A stretch of 64,000 bases of DNA from Adiantum capillus-veneris (GCA_014529385.2 CM043953.1:92184842-92248841); one strand, 5' to 3'. Counted from the stretch's first letter, positions 1-11,263 are shown. A program made the numbers and translations. Notes: generated from the letters alone by a model not told the origin.

Positions 1-1167
1 CGAAGATGGTGAGAGCTAGCGAGGTATGAGAGTAGATTGAGAAGAAGAAGGAGTAGTCTTACGAGAAAGATGTACATCTCCTCACATAATCACTCTTATT
101 AGCATAGCTTAGCTTAGTAATTAGCATGGTAGAGGAAATGAGCATGCATTAAAGCTTGGATCTTGGTTGGATTTGCATCACAAAGCCAAGAGTTGTTGGT
201 GTAGGCCTCCCTTCTCACAAGCTTGGAGTAGGTGATAAGCTTTCCATTAAAGCTTGAGAAGGAGGGAGAGTCTTTTTTTACTTCACACATGAGATTGTGT
301 GAGTGTGTGTGTGATAATGCCTTGCAAAAATCAGCTCCCTCTCTCTCTTGGTCGACCCCTCTTGCTATTTGCTCATGCTACCCTGTCATTAGAACTCCCT
401 AGGGCTAGCAAATGACAATTAAGCAGCATAAGTGATAGCCTTCTGACATGTGTCCCCCTTTCCCCTTTGTGAGAGCTCTAGGTAATTTAATAATTCAACT
501 AAACTCTCATTGGACCCCTTTGCCTCCTAGCCAATAGGAATCAAGCAAGCCATAGGGCTCCTGAATGCTCATTGGACCCCTTGGGAGACTGTCCAATAGT
601 CTTCTAGAGGGTTTAATTCTCATTGGGTCTTTTATTAAGTGTTTTTAAATTAATTAAACTAGATTTACTATAGCCTAATTCTCATTGGTCCACCTCCAAG
701 GCCATCCAATAGGAATTGGGTACACCTTGTGGGCATCTGACATGTGTCCCTCATTCCCTTTGTGTAAAGGGAGCTTGTGTGTGTGTGTGTGACTTTCTCT
801 CTCATCCCCTACAAGAAAGGCTCACCCCCTCCTATGTAGGGATTGATCAAGACTTTTGGGACATACACAAAGCATCCAATTCCCCCCATGGTTGACCTTT
901 GGACACAACCTTTGAATTTTGGAACCTTAGCATTTTGGAAGTCTTAATGGGCTAAACCTTAGGGTCTTTTTAGCCCATTGTTTCACATGGCTCTTTTGCA
1001 GATGCCCCCCCCTTTGGATCCCTATTTTCCCTCCTTTGGATCCCTACTGTGGATGGTCTGCTAGCTTAACCAATATTTATGCTTTTTCTCCCCTGGCACT
1101 TCCCCATATTAAATGATCAGTTTAACATGAGAAAATCATTTAGGAGAATTAGATATTGATTATTATA
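1..1167 (-). repeat. Element I 3' LTR (left part outside window)
   Basis: This stretch matches 7184-7720 plus 25966-26605 in direct orientation, so it is one LTR of element I. The first ~400 bp of the LTR (present at 6781-7183) lie outside the window. Because the element reads right to left, this is its 3' LTR. The inner edge is damaged: the other family copies end in TGACA (26608-26612 and 61157-61161), but here the match stops at 1164-1167 and runs into a hairpin. No gene is contained. Confidence 0.9.
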
Positions 1168-1182
1168 GTCGTCCTCGACTAT
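1165..1182 (-). other. Stem-loop at the element I 3' LTR/internal boundary
   Basis: ATAGTCG at 1165-1171 is followed by a 4-nt loop and CGACTAT at 1176-1182, a perfect 7 bp stem. On the minus strand the apex is AGGA. It sits where the polypurine tract should be. The tract and the first LTR bases seem to have been lost by a small deletion. Similar self-complementary GAGGAC-type motifs occur before the tract of plant Gypsy elements, as far as I recall. Confidence 0.6.
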
Positions 1183-1500
1183 GGTGTAGAGAAGATAAAG
1201 CATATTGATGAGTCCTTTTCTTAGCGGGTAGAGGATCCCTATGTTACCCTACGACATCATTCCACAATGGATGACTAGTCCATCTGGTGCTTGAGAGCCT
1301 GAGGTTGCCGCAAGCATGTCTGCACATTAGTCCTATCAATCTTCCATAGTAGAGTGACAAGCTCTACTTGGTGTTTGGGAGATGTCGTCTCCGCAAACTT
1401 GATCTAAGCATGCATACTACTTCATTTTTGTGCACAATAAAGAAAAAGAGAGTTTTATAAGACAAATAATTTGTTTATTTTTAACATTTTGTACATTTGC

Positions 1501-1653
1501 TTACTCTTGGGAAGCATTGTAAGCATTGACAAGGTTTAGGTTATCCTTTAATTGTATGCCTTGCATCCATCTAGCATCTTCAAAAGGATAATTATTAAAC
1601 TTAATAAGATATCGTCGGATAGTCTTATTGCCTCTTAGTACCTTGTCTTCATG
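1501..1653 (-). pseudogene. Element I integrase C-terminal chromodomain (after nonsense codon)
   Basis: Fifty codons in the same minus-strand frame as the integrase follow its TGA at 1654-1656 and end at a TAA at 1501-1503. The translation carries the chromodomain signature: a basic start, then YLIKF, then a NYPFEDARW block, then an acidic/hydrophobic helix. Chromodomains at the integrase C-terminus define the chromovirus branch of Ty3/Gypsy and are thought to guide integration to marked chromatin. The TGA is at a position where an Arg codon (CGA) would fit, so it is probably a transition. The downstream 1183-1500 holds only 3' untranslated internal sequence. Confidence 0.8.
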
Positions 1654-3048
1654 TCAGAGAATGGACTCGGGCTGCAACACCTTTTCTTGGTCCTCGATCT
1701 CCAATGGGTCTTCAGTAGTTGGTTCTTGAGGTGGCTCTCCTTTGTAAGGCTTTAATAGGCTCACATGAAAAGCATTGTGTATGAGCCAACGATTGGGCAA
1801 CTTGAGTTGATAGGCCATCTCATTGACTGGCCTAAGAATCAGGAAGGGACCATAGTACCTTTTTGCTGGTTTAGCATAGTACTTTTGGTGTCCCGTAGGA
1901 GTCTTGCCCGTGGTGTGCCTTAATCGAGCCTTGGGAAACTTTAATAAGACCCAATCATTTTCTTTAAAGGATTGGGTTGTTCTGTGCTTGTCAGTAGCAT
2001 CCTTTTGCCTTTGCTGTGAGATAGAGATAGCATCCTTCATCTTTTGAAAAGATTCTTGTAGGTCCCGGCTATACTCATCTACAACGAAGATCTTCTCATG
2101 TACCTTAAGTAGCAAGGGAATTTTTGATCTTCCCTCAATTACCTCGAAAGCTGATTTTCCCATGGAAGTATGTACAGTGTTATTGTAAGCATACTCCACT
2201 AAAGGTAAGTACTTCTCCCATTGGGATCTTTGATCTACTTCCGTTACATAGGCTTTTAGTAGATCGAGAATTGTTAGGTTAGCTATTTCACTTTGGCCAT
2301 CCGTTTGTGGATGATAGGCCAAAGAGAAGTTTAGCCTTGTCCCTAAATTCTCAAAGAGACCCTTCCAAAAATTACTGGTCATTCTAGGATCTCTATCCGA
2401 CACTATGGACATTGGCAAGCCATGGTACTTGAAAATTTGTGAAATGAAGAGGGTTTCCATTTGATGGGCTTTGATAGTCTTTTTGATAGGTATAAAATGA
2501 GCTTGTTTACTGAACCTGTCTACTATCCTCCATATTCCCGTATTCGCATGGATAGAATTAGGCAATCCAAAGATAAAATCCATGGATATGCTCTCCCATG
2601 GTAAATTAGGCATTGGAAAGGGTTGAAGCAATCCAAGTTTCTTCCCTCTATCAAATTTTGTCTTTTGGCATACCACACATTTAGAAACATACTCTTGTAT
2701 GCTCACTTTCATGGTAGGCCAATAGAAATATGTTTCAATTCCCTTTAAGGTAGACTGAATCCCTCTATGCCCCACATAAGGTGGAGCATGAGATTCATAC
2801 ATTACTTTCTCACGTAGTGAGTTAGTAACACATAGTCTATTGCCGTAGAGAAGATAACCATCTTGTAAAGTAAATGGTTCTTCTTTCTTCCCTAATGCAA
2901 GGGCTGAAATTACGTCTCTAAAATCAGGATCAATAGCATACTCATCTATCATTGAAGATAGATCATTGTGAGTTGCTATGGAAACCTCATTCACTCTCGG
3001 TCGTCTTGAGAGTGCATCAGCTACGTACTTGATTATGCTTGACAACAA
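1654..3048 (-). pseudogene. Element I RNase H end plus integrase
   Basis: The translation (464 aa) opens with the end of RNase H (VADALSRR). It continues with the H2C2 zinc-binding region (HAPPYVGH ... CVVC) and then the DDE catalytic core: MDFIFGLP, SDRDPRMTSNFW and YHPQTDGQSE carry the three acidic residues. A GPF-type C-terminal module follows (YYGPFLILRPV). The protein inserts reverse-transcribed element DNA into chromosomes. It is the best preserved part of element I. Its frame is offset from the RNase H ORF upstream by an indel near 3045-3060, so it cannot be made as part of a polyprotein today. The chromodomain that should follow lies beyond a stop codon. Confidence 0.92.
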
Positions 3049-3128
3049 TGTGGGGCAATATGGAAATGAAATGGAAATTTGCCCACCTCATTTGTTTGTC
3101 GGAGAGCTTGGTCTGCGTCATGAAGTAC

Positions 3129-3656
3129 TTAAGACTTTGGTGATCCGTTTCGCAGAATGAAAGGAGTCCCCAATAAATAGTGCTTCCATGATTCTAAGGT
3201 ATGTAGAACTCTAAGGAGTTCCTTTTCATATATGCCTAGAGCTTGCTCAACAGGGTCGAACCTTCGACTCTCATAGCCTATGGCATGCCCTTCTTGGAGC
3301 AAAACAGCTCCAAGGCAATCACCACAAGCATCACATTGGACCTCAAATGGTTTTGAGAGATCCGATAGTGTAAGCACAGGTTGAAAGATAAGCTTTTCTT
3401 TAAGTTTTTCGAAAGCATTGTTCTCCTTAGTAGACCATGTGTACCTAACGCTTTTCTTTGTTAGGTCATGTAATGGTCCCACAATTTGTGAGAACTTTTC
3501 TATGAAGCATCTATAGTATGCAAACATACCTATAAAGCTTCTTAGTTCATGAAGATTCTTTGGTTTAGGCCATCCTTTTATTACCTCTAACTTTGATGGA
3601 TCCATTTGGATGCCATCTTGAGAGATAAGGTGACCTAAATACTGAATCTCTTGCAA
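3129..3656 (-). pseudogene. Element I reverse transcriptase thumb and RNase H
   Basis: The ORF starts in the RT connection (IQYLGHLISQDGIQMDPSKLEVIKGWP, shown here only as a typical block at residues 4-30) and passes through FIGMFAYYRCFIEKFS. It then enters RNase H (VQCDACGDCLGAVLLQEG, with the conserved Asp; ESRRFDPVEQALGIYEKELL, with the conserved Glu). It ends after HYLLGTPFILR, where a frameshift removes the TDHQSL motif to another frame; that frame is readable to about 3045. So this is an inactivated RT/RNase H segment of the element I polyprotein, separated by indels from the RT palm upstream and the integrase downstream. Confidence 0.88.
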
Positions 3657-3690
3657 GAAAAATTCACTTTTCTTTCGATTAACATAAAGT

Positions 3691-4002
3691 TTATTCTCTC
3701 TTAAAACTTGAAATATTACCTGGAGGTGTTGCTTGTGCGTCTAATGAATTAGAGTAGATGATAATATCTTCAAAGAACACTCCAGTGAAGGTTCGATGAG
3801 GCCTGAACAACTTCTCTATCAAGCGGTTGAATGTGGCTGGTGCATTGGTCAAGCCAAAAGGCATGACAATGTAGTTGTAAAGAACAAATGTGGTGCGAAA
3901 TGCGGTCTTTACAATATCTTGATCAACTATCCTTATTTGGTGATAGCCACTTTTTAGGTCAATCCTACTGAAGTAGGTCGATCCTTGTAGCTTATCAAAC
4001 AT
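3691..4002 (-). pseudogene. Element I reverse transcriptase palm
   Basis: This 103 aa piece has the RT fingers/palm blocks [27 protein letters not shown] and the catalytic box. The box reads FFED where F/YxDD is required, so one catalytic Asp is replaced by Glu. The last ~15 residues are out of frame because of a one-base indel near 3745; the correct frame continues through 3660 into the 3129-3656 ORF. The 5' end overlaps the upstream ORF by 8 nt, again because of an indel near 4005. Catalytically dead. Confidence 0.9.
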
Positions 4003-5209
4003 GTCTTCTACCCCGTGGAACGGGAAACCTATACTTGATAGTGATCCTATTTAGTGCTCCATAGTCGACACACATACGATATGTGCCGTCTTTCTTTTGC
4101 ACTAATAGCACAGGTGAGCAAAATGGAGATGAGCTAGGCCTAACCATGCCCTGCTCAACTAACTCATGCACTTGCCGTGTAATCTCCTCTTGTTGAGCTT
4201 GAGAAAATCTATAAGGAGGTTTGTTAGGCGGTGAACTTCTTGGAAGAAGTTCAATTGCATGGTCATCATTACCTTGTTTAGGAGGTAGCTCACAAGGGTT
4301 GTGGTCAATAAAGACGTCTTGAAACCCCTTGAGAAAACTGGATAACTCTAATTCCTTTTGGTTGCTTTTATTTTCTTTTGCTAAAGCATTAGGTTGATTT
4401 TGAGTATCTTTAACAAAAATCATGTACATGGACATAGAGCTCTTTATTGACTTGTTGAAAGCTGGTGTATGTACAATGGGGATAGTGTTACCCATTTCCT
4501 TAGCGTCTATATACATGTCTTTTTCCCTGAACTTAAAGGAGATTCTCCTTTCAGGGAATTTAACATTGGCAGACAGGCGATCAAACCATGGTGCCCCTAG
4601 GATTACATCCTCATGCTTGAGAGGAGAGATAAAGAAGTCCTCTTTGTCCACATAGATTTGGACATGAAACCTCAATTTCCCAATTAAGGGAGTGACTGAA
4701 GCTTCTTGCCCCTTGAAAGCACTGTCTGCAGGTAGAACATCTCCCATCTCATAGGCTTGTATGCCTAGCTTGGTGGCCAACTCTATAGATATAGAATTGT
4801 GAGTAGAACCAGGGTCAAAGAGAATAAAAGCATCATGTTCTCTTACCTTTCCCCAAGCATGGCATAGAGGAGATCCTTTGTGGTGAATTTGGTGAGTCTC
4901 CTCCTCTTGGATTTCAACCAAGGTAGCTCTATGAGGATCTTGGCGGTTGTTCTTTTGGGGACAAGCGCGGTACACATGACCTTGTTCGCCGCACTTGAAA
5001 CACCGGTTATCCTTGCGATAACGCTCAAGCTCTTCAGGAGAGAATTTGTTTTTACCTTTGTAAACTCCCTTCTCTTTAGCTTTGTTGGAGTTGCCCTTAG
5101 GAGACTTTTGGACATTGTCCTTCCCCTTAGGCTCGTTGGAACCCTTGTTTTCCGTGAGCTTATTATTTCTTTTAGCCCCTGTTTGGAAATTGATTCGAGA
5201 GGCCACCAT
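3995..5209 (-). pseudogene. Element I nucleocapsid, protease and RT N-terminus
   Basis: The N-terminal third is basic and Lys-rich and carries a CCHC zinc knuckle (CFKCGEQGHVYRAC, about residues 70-85) that packages RNA. A retropepsin follows, with FDPGST as the active-site triad in place of the canonical D-S/T-G and a VILGAPWF flap-side motif. Next come a linker and the RT start (CELPPKQGNDDHAIEL, VQKKDGTYRMCVDYGALN). The ORF leaves frame at about 4005, just before the RT palm. It is in the same frame as the gag segment upstream (5231-5461), separated only by a TAG at 5228-5230. Confidence 0.88.
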
Positions 5210-5230
5210 AGTATGGTGTATTACCGCCTA

Positions 5231-6363
5231 TATGGTACGTGGCCTTTGGGAGTTTACATAATCCCCCATTTCTTCCGTTAAGCCCGCACAAAATTGTTGC
5301 CTTTTCTCTCCAAAATCCAACTTTTCAAAGACAGTGGATTTGAGTTGTAGGTCCCAAAATTTGTCTACATATTTGTGGATGGATTCATAGGGAGAGATCT
5401 TTAAGCTTCGCCATTCGGTGAGTACTTTGTCTTTGGCATCGGTGGCCAAGAACTGCTTCATAATGGAAGCTCTTAAAGCTTTCCATGTTCATGGAGCTTC
5501 ACCGTTGGCTCGTAGGCTAGACCACCATTGCCCGACAGAATTTTGAAAGTGCATAGCTACATGGTGTAACTTAGAGGACTCCGTGAAGCCCTCATCTCCA
5601 AACGCTGCATCAAATTGTTGGATAAAGGCCAAGACTTTGTCAGTAGCACCAAAGGTGCCATCGTAGGTAAGGAAAGTGATGCTCTTCCCTCCCTCTTTGA
5701 ACTTCTTCAGCTTGGACGACCTCTTCCATGCGGCATAGGATTTCCTATGGCCTCTTCTTTTTGATGGTTCAAAGGTTGCACCATTACTTTATTCAGAAGG
5801 TGGAGAAGAGGGTGACCTCTTTCTTGCCTTTTTCTTGTCTTGATCTTCATCGTCTTCACCATCACTTTCATAAGAGGAAGAGGATGAAGAAGATGGAGAA
5901 GAGGGTTTCCTCTTTCTCGCCTTTTTCTTCTCTTGATTTTTATCATTCCTCTTTGAATTATGGTGTGGAGAAGGGTGCGATGGTCTTCTCCGCTTTGGTG
6001 GTGATGGAGAGCATTTAGCCCGGCCGTCTTCGTGGAGCCATCTCCTCCGATGTGGCGGGAGACTCACTTCTTTCTCGTTCCTTTGTATGGATTATCTTCT
6101 TCTTCTCGAATCGGAGAGAGCCCTCTTTTGGAAGTCTCACTAGGAGGCTTCCTAGGTGTTCTCTCGTCATGGTGGTGAGCTTGGAGAATCCCATGAGCAC
6201 GGAGCTGCCGTTGCACTTCACTTTGGAGAGATGGATTGCCCATGGCTTGTTGAAGCCTAGAAACAAGATAGTTAACAAGCATCGGAGCATCATTAGTAGC
6301 TTGCTCATTAGCAAAATCAAAGTTATCAACATTAATTTCACACTCTTTACTATTGTCAGCCAT
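5231..6363 (-). pseudogene. Element I gag (capsid), multiply broken
   Basis: The likely start is the ATG at 6361-6363 (protein beginning MADNSKE). The first 99 codons stop at 6064. A different frame (5789-6067) continues with a Ser/Lys/Asp/Glu-rich linker. The capsid core is readable from about 5690 to 5231, with a WWSSL block, a TGA at about 5492, then FLATDAKDKVLTEWRSL and a KYVDKFWDL helix. This is the retrotransposon gag fold that forms the virus-like particle. At least one frameshift and two in-frame stops separate the pieces. Confidence 0.75.
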
Positions 6364-6767
6364 TCTAACAACTTTTAGGTGTAAACTTTTTAGGTGTACT
6401 TTGGAACTTCAAGCCCTAGTTGCTACTCCTCTTTACCCCTTTAGAAAAAGCACTCAAGCTACTATACCCGTGGCTCGAATACCATTAATTGCAAGGAATA
6501 GAAGAGAGGGTCGTTTAACACCAAAACAGCACTGGCTCCTGTCAAGCCTCTAATAGCTCAATAGTGGTTAAGCCGTAGGCAATCCCCATAGGACTCCACT
6601 ATTAAGACCATAGCTCTAGATGGTGATGCCCCGTTAACTACACGAAGGCAGGCGCACTACAAGGCTGAAAAATCCCAATTCTACTTACTCACAGGCAATT
6701 AATAATACCAACCATTTATACCTAGCTTGAGGACCTCCCTTCTTGAGAAAGAAAAGAGAAACCTTGT
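6364..6767 (-). other. Element I untranslated leader
   Basis: This lies between the primer site and the gag start of element I. No coding pattern or repeat is visible. It should contain the packaging signal, but I see no recognisable motif. Confidence 0.55.
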
Positions 6768-6779
6768 GCTCTGATACCA
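6768..6779 (-). promoter_or_regulatory. Element I primer binding site (tRNA-iMet type)
   Basis: On the minus strand this reads TGGTATCAGAGC, the plant initiator-Met tRNA complement used by many plant LTR elements. It starts one base inside the LTR end (6781). It fixes the orientation of element I and the LTR border. Confidence 0.93.
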
Positions 6780-6780
6780 A

Positions 6781-7720
6781 TGTAACATTTAATGGCCTAA
6801 AAACTTGTGTGTAGCGGAAATTAGCATGAACATAGTGGGCATTTCATTAGAATAGATTCCTAATGAGAACTACAAGAGTACTTGGGTGGAGAGAGCAACA
6901 AAAAGCATAACACCTAGTTAGATAGCATCAACAATACTTTCAAAAGAGAGAGAAATTAAGCTATTGACAACATTTGAGGACTAGATTTTCATGGAGCCGG
7001 TCCCGCTCCAAAAGGCTTTGTATTATGGTTTCTCCCATCAAGAGAGACATTGTACAATACAATTCTTTGTGTTCCTCCAAGACTAGATAGTGCAATGAAG
7101 ATGAAAGCTTCATGCACCAAGCAAAACACTTCTAAAACACAACATCAATTATCTCCCGTCTCAGACCCAAGACCTCACACACCTTCGAAGATGGTGAGAG
7201 CTAGCGGGGTATGAGAGTGGATTGAGTGGAAGAAGGAGTAGTCTTACGAGAAAGATGTACATCTCCTCACATACTCACTCTTATTAGCATAGCTTAGCTT
7301 AGTAATTAGCATGGTAAAGGAGATGAGAATGCATTGAAGCTTGGCTCTTGGTTGGATTTGCATCACAAAGCCAAGAGTTGTTGGTGTAGGCCTCCCTTGT
7401 CACAAGCTTGGAGTAGGTGATAAGCTTTCCATTAAAGCTTGAGAAGGAGAGAGAGTCTTTTTTTACTTCACACATGAGATTGTGTGAGTGTGTGTGTGAT
7501 AATGCCTTGCAAAAATCAGCCCCCTCTCTCTCTTGGTCGACCCCTCTTGCTATTTGCTCATGCTATCCTCTCATTGGACCTCCCTAGGGCTAGCCAATGA
7601 CAATTAAGCAGCATAAGTGATAGCCTTCTGACATGTGTCCCCCTTTCCCCTTTTGTGGGAGCTTTAGGTAATTTAATAATTCACCTAAACTCTTATTGGA
7701 TCCCTTTTCCTCCTGACCAA
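6781..7720 (-). repeat. Element I 5' LTR, segment a
   Basis: It begins TGTAACATTT next to the primer site. It matches 1-535 of the window from 7184 onward. The copy breaks off at CCTGACCAA, where element II was inserted, and resumes at 25966. Together the two pieces make about 1.59 kb. Confidence 0.92.
7716..7720. repeat. Target site duplication of element II, left copy
   Basis: ACCAA here and at 25961-25965 flank element II. The uninterrupted LTR copy at the left edge of the window has a single CCAATAGGAATC at the corresponding site. Confidence 0.92.
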
Positions 7721-8392
7721 TGTAAGGTCTCTGACCCCGATCAAAAAGAGCACCCTTGTACCATGAACTGAATATAATGGAATACGTTACTATTTTTAGC
7801 AGTTTTCCTGATTCTGTCAGTGCCATGATGTTTAGAATGTTCTAAAGCTCCGAAATGTGAATTAAAATAATTTGTGTAAAAAAAATTCCAAAAATAGTAA
7901 GTTTTTGGTCACCCGACCCGTCCAGTTCTGATCGTCTCGAAAAACTGCACCCGTACCCCGAATTTCAAAAAAAATGCATTTTTGGACCTCGGGGGCTGCT
8001 AAATTTGGCAGGTACTCGGGCCACTACCCCTTAGTTAGAGCTTGCTATAGCAATTTTCGGCATCAAAATCCGACTCGTATGACCCGTTTTAGCCTAGAAC
8101 CAATTTTCCTACAAAATTCCCGGAGAGATACCGGGGGCCCGGGACTATGTGGGAACAGGTTCCAGCCCACTCTAGATCAGCTTTAGCAGCTAGGGGGCGC
8201 CCTCTTGCTTTGTGGGAGTCCTGGGAGAGTTTCCAAGCCAGTAACTAAGTCTTAGAGTCAGTTAAACTAGCCAACCTGACACTTGGTGAGTAGGCAACTA
8301 GACTTGCCAATGCAGTGAACTGAGTGCTCCTCCAGATGCTAATAGTAGGGTTGGTCGATTTTCAGCCTGTAGGAGCCTATTGAAAGGCCTGA

Positions 8393-8417
8393 AAACACAC
8401 ACACACACACCCACACA

Positions 8418-8490
<73 letters not shown>

Positions 8491-8520
8491 GCTCACACAC
8501 ACACACACACACCTACACAC
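8393..8520. repeat. CA microsatellite in element II 5' LTR
   Basis: A (CA)n tract with a few interruptions, placed directly downstream of the TATA-box position and thus about where transcription would start. The 3' LTR copy (15146-15221) is shorter. Confidence 0.95.
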
Positions 8521-9345
8521 ACTCTGTGAAGGTGCTGCCGGAACACACACCTTTTGAAGGAGAAGCAAGGAGGGAGGTGCTGTCGAATTCTCACCTCAAG
8601 AAGCTCGATTAGATCAGAGAATCAAGAGAATTATCAGCCCTTAATCACGGTAACCACGGTTTAATTAATGCTTTCTACAAATCCGTTTCATTACCATCTA
8701 AATTTCTCGTCTATTATGCTTATTCCTAGTCGTAATTCTCTATAATCACTCTCTAAATTGTCCTTAACCATATTCTATTATGTAATCATCATCCCATAGC
8801 TGAATTATCAGCCATTCATCACTCTTAATTAATGATTAGTGCATGGTTATTAGAATTTTCTCTCTCTAGGTAGCATAGAAATTAATCGATAAGCTGGTAA
8901 TTGTGTAGATTGATGAGAATCACTCTTTCTATCACGCATTGATATTGTAGCTGATTTAGATCCATCTTTGTTATTCATTGAGATATAATTAAGGTAAGAT
9001 TAATCTGTCATTAAGTCTCTAAGAGGTGGTTTTTCTCACACCTATGCATGCGGAGATTCTGCACCCTCTAATTGCTAGGAAAGAGATTAATCGTGCTTAA
9101 TTCATCTCTCTGGTAATTCCATTACTGAAATCCTATTATTCTTAATCATGTAAGCCGAGTAATTATCTTTAGAGCCTGTTCCCATAGGATTATGTGTCAT
9201 CCATAATGATTGCTATATGGAAAAATCTAAACCTCTCATGTAGCAGGGATTGTTTGATGTTGCTAACCTATCCTTTGGCTTGTTATGATGCCTACGGACA
9301 TTAGCTCCTTTCCCCAAGTTAATTACTTAAAGTAGAAAGTTTAAA

Positions 9346-9486
9346 ATGGCCCCGGTTAAGAGGACTCGCTTTGGTGGAGCCCACGACCACGAGGCAGGAA
9401 CGAGCAAGGTGAACGGAAAGGGAAAAGCTCCCATGGAGGAACAAATACCGGCCATCTCACGGGCCATCGACGAAGAAATGGAAGAG
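9346..9486 (+). CDS. Putative first exon of element II leader gene (in 5' LTR)
   Basis: An ATG at 9346 opens 47 codons of a small basic-then-acidic peptide (MAPVKRTRFGG at the start, ending in an acidic EEMEE). The exon ends at GAAGAG followed by GTAGAT, a plausible splice donor in phase 0. Without splicing the frame stops nine codons later (about 9514). The partner acceptor would be TTGCAG at 10675-10680, which resumes the frame of the 167-codon ORF at 10681 in the same phase. The other LTR copy keeps an equally open exon (16055-16192), with a 3 bp in-frame deletion. The intron call is an inference from motifs and frame; no function is recognised. Confidence 0.45.
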
Positions 9487-9780
9487 GTAGATCATAATTT
9501 CATTCAAGTTGTTTAATTTAACATTGCACACGTTTAGTTAGGAATGAAAATATCCCCAAACATGTTGGAGAAATCCGATGGAAACCTCGGCATTGAATTC
9601 ATTGTACATTAAGTTCTAAAGTAGGAAGGAAATGATTGATGGGTATGCTGGTTGCAATTAGGAAAGAATGTCTGCTAGGGAAAATTTAGCTTGACATGTT
9701 CATTTTATTTCCAATGTTGAATCAGTCCTAACCCCCTACTGATCACAGGGGGCAGAGTTCCTCGTTAAGGACTCTTGAAT

Positions 9781-9894
9781 CCACGACTTGCTTTCTATGC
9801 GGTGGATACCCACGACTTGCTTTCTATGCGGTGGGAACCCACGTCTTGCTTTCTATGCGGTGGGAGTGTCCATGACGTGCTTTCTATGCGGTGG
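9781..9894. repeat. Four tandem ~29 bp repeats with complementary ends
   Basis: Four units share the core ACTTGCTTTCTATGCGG bounded by CCAC and GTGG, so each can fold as a small hairpin with a 4 bp stem or more. They lie in the transcribed U5 part of the LTR. The copy in the 3' LTR is at 25173-25286. Unit variants (ACGACTTG, ACGTCTTG, ATGACGTG) differ mostly in the stem-proximal bases. Confidence 0.85.
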
Positions 9895-10569
9895 ACATAC
9901 CTAGTTGTGTGGGCAGCTAGGCGACAACGGGAGGAGTGAACTCTCGCTGGAGGGGGGATGTTGTACCTTCAAAATATTGGAACTTTTATGAATAAGTTTG
10001 AGTAGAATTTTTACTAGAAGTCTGTCTTGGTGTTGTTTGCAATACTGGTTGAAGGGCTGTATTAACGAACAATGTGATTCTCAATTAAACAAGGAATCTT
10101 TATGTTGAACAACCTTTGTGGTAGTAATTAGGTCACACAAAGAAGTGTGAGTGTGGGGGTGGAAAGTGGGGGCTTGGCTCAGGTTGCCAATGCCTACGAG
10201 ATGGGTGGTCTCGATTGGTCGGGAACTCTCTATCCCCATTGTGCTTACTTCGATATTAGTAATACTCATTGCCCCTAGAGAGGTGAAATCTCGAGAGTAC
10301 GTGCCTCTGAAACATGGGGAAAAAGGCACTCGAGTTTTTTCTCCTCTTGGAAGGTGGGTCTTAGGATCGCTACATAGGTTAAATCACGCTTCCCCTACGA
10401 GGTGGAGCTAGATCTCCTTGCTAGTAGGCTCGAACTCAATTCACTTTGTGATGAGAGATCGTCCGCTAGATGAACCCATACCACTTTGTTTGCCTCCGCT
10501 ATAGATCTAGTGGCCACCAGGTTTACCATCAGATCCGTTGTTGACACGACGGGGTGGGGACCTCACACC

Positions 10570-10581
10570 TGGTATCAGAGC
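10570..10581 (+). promoter_or_regulatory. Element II primer binding site (tRNA-iMet type)
   Basis: TGGTATCAGAGC two bases after the LTR end at 10567. This is the start point for minus-strand DNA synthesis. Confidence 0.94.
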
Positions 10582-10680
10582 CTAGGTTAGGCTGGGAAAT
10601 AAAGTCGTATTGTTTGAACATTTAAAAGGAACTGAAAGTATATAGGTAGTTGATCCGAATTCCTTGCATTGGTGTTGCAG

Positions 10681-11184
10681 GAAGACCCCGTGCTCGAATA
10701 TCGGAAGTTCCAAGTGTTTGAGCTTATTTATGAGCAAGCTCGAATATCCCCAGTTTACCAGTTCAGGCAAGATGTCATGGAGATACTGTTGAAGGCTTAT
10801 ACGCCACACTCCACTCGCATTGATAGAGGATGGGAACTTGATTGGACATTTCCAGGAGGGGTTTACTACATCAACGCTCGGAAGCTAGGATGCCTGGCTA
10901 CCAACTTGAAGAAGATACGTTGGGGAGAAGAGTTGAGAGTAATAGAGATATTCTACTTGGGGCTTACAGGATTGGACCAGACTGTTTCAGACAACTCCAA
11001 TCAAACCATCAGCGAATGGCTCTTGGAGAAGGTCACCAACGTGATCCCAGCAAACCGAGTGAAAACCTTTGGATTACTGAAAGCGGAACTCCGGCTTGAT
11101 ATCCTAGTTTATTATCCACTCAAGAATGAGTATAGGAACTATTACACGAATGAAGTAGTGCATCATGTGAATACCATCTCCTAA
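10681..11184 (+). CDS. Element II leader ORF (167 codons), probable second exon
   Basis: An open frame lies between primer site and gag. It has no ATG near its start: the frame opens after a TGA at 10651, and its first in-frame Met is about 33 residues in. It is preceded by a good splice acceptor (TTGGTGTTGCAG then GAAG). The predicted protein is mixed alpha/beta in character, Tyr- and Leu-rich, with FELIYEQARI, RGWELDWTFPGGVYY and EEL motifs. I do not recognise the family, although it is vaguely like plant retroelement accessory ORFs. It has no internal stop, unlike gag-pol nearby. It is followed by two AATAAA signals (11264 and 11278). It could be an accessory or captured gene read from a spliced LTR transcript. 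Alternatives are a chance ORF or a remnant. Confidence 0.55.
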   Translation, partial: EDPVLEYRKFQVFELIYEQARISPVYQFRQDVMEILLKAYTPHSTRIDRGWELDWTFPGGVYYINARKLGCLATNLKKIRWGEELRVIEIFYLGLTGLDQTVSDNSNQTISEWLLEKVTNVIPANRVKTFGLLKAELRLDILVYYPLKNEYRNYYTNEVVHHVNTIS

Positions 11185-11263
11185 GCGTATTTTATACGCA
11201 ATCCATAAAGCCATGTAATAAGCTGATCATCAGCTATCCTAAACCTTGAGGGGTTTCAATTGT

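Larger units (their letters stand above)
7721..10567 (+). repeat. Element II 5' LTR
   Basis: This is a 2847 bp LTR, TG...CA ended, matching the 3' LTR (14474-16239 plus 24926-25960) almost base for base. It contains a U3 of about 650 bp, a TATA-box position that is mutated here (TATTGAAA near 8379), a CA microsatellite, a small exon with start codon (9346) and a tandem hairpin array (9781-9894). An apparently open 70-codon frame at 7974-8186 lies in U3, upstream of the promoter, and is not regarded as a gene. Confidence 0.93.

Noticed and set aside
5707-6378. Several overlapping plus- and minus-strand frames in element I
   Set aside because: Low-complexity gag linker (Ser, Lys, Glu) gives open frames in other phases.
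7974-8186. Seventy-codon frame, also at 14727-14939
   Set aside because: It lies in U3 upstream of the promoter and recurs only because LTRs are duplicated; no independent conservation.
8298-8568. Open frames made of Cys-Val repeats on the minus strand
   Set aside because: They are translations of the CA microsatellite; no coding pattern.
9781-9894. Possible CRISPR-like array
   Set aside because: Only four units, no unique spacers, located in an LTR of a plant retrotransposon.
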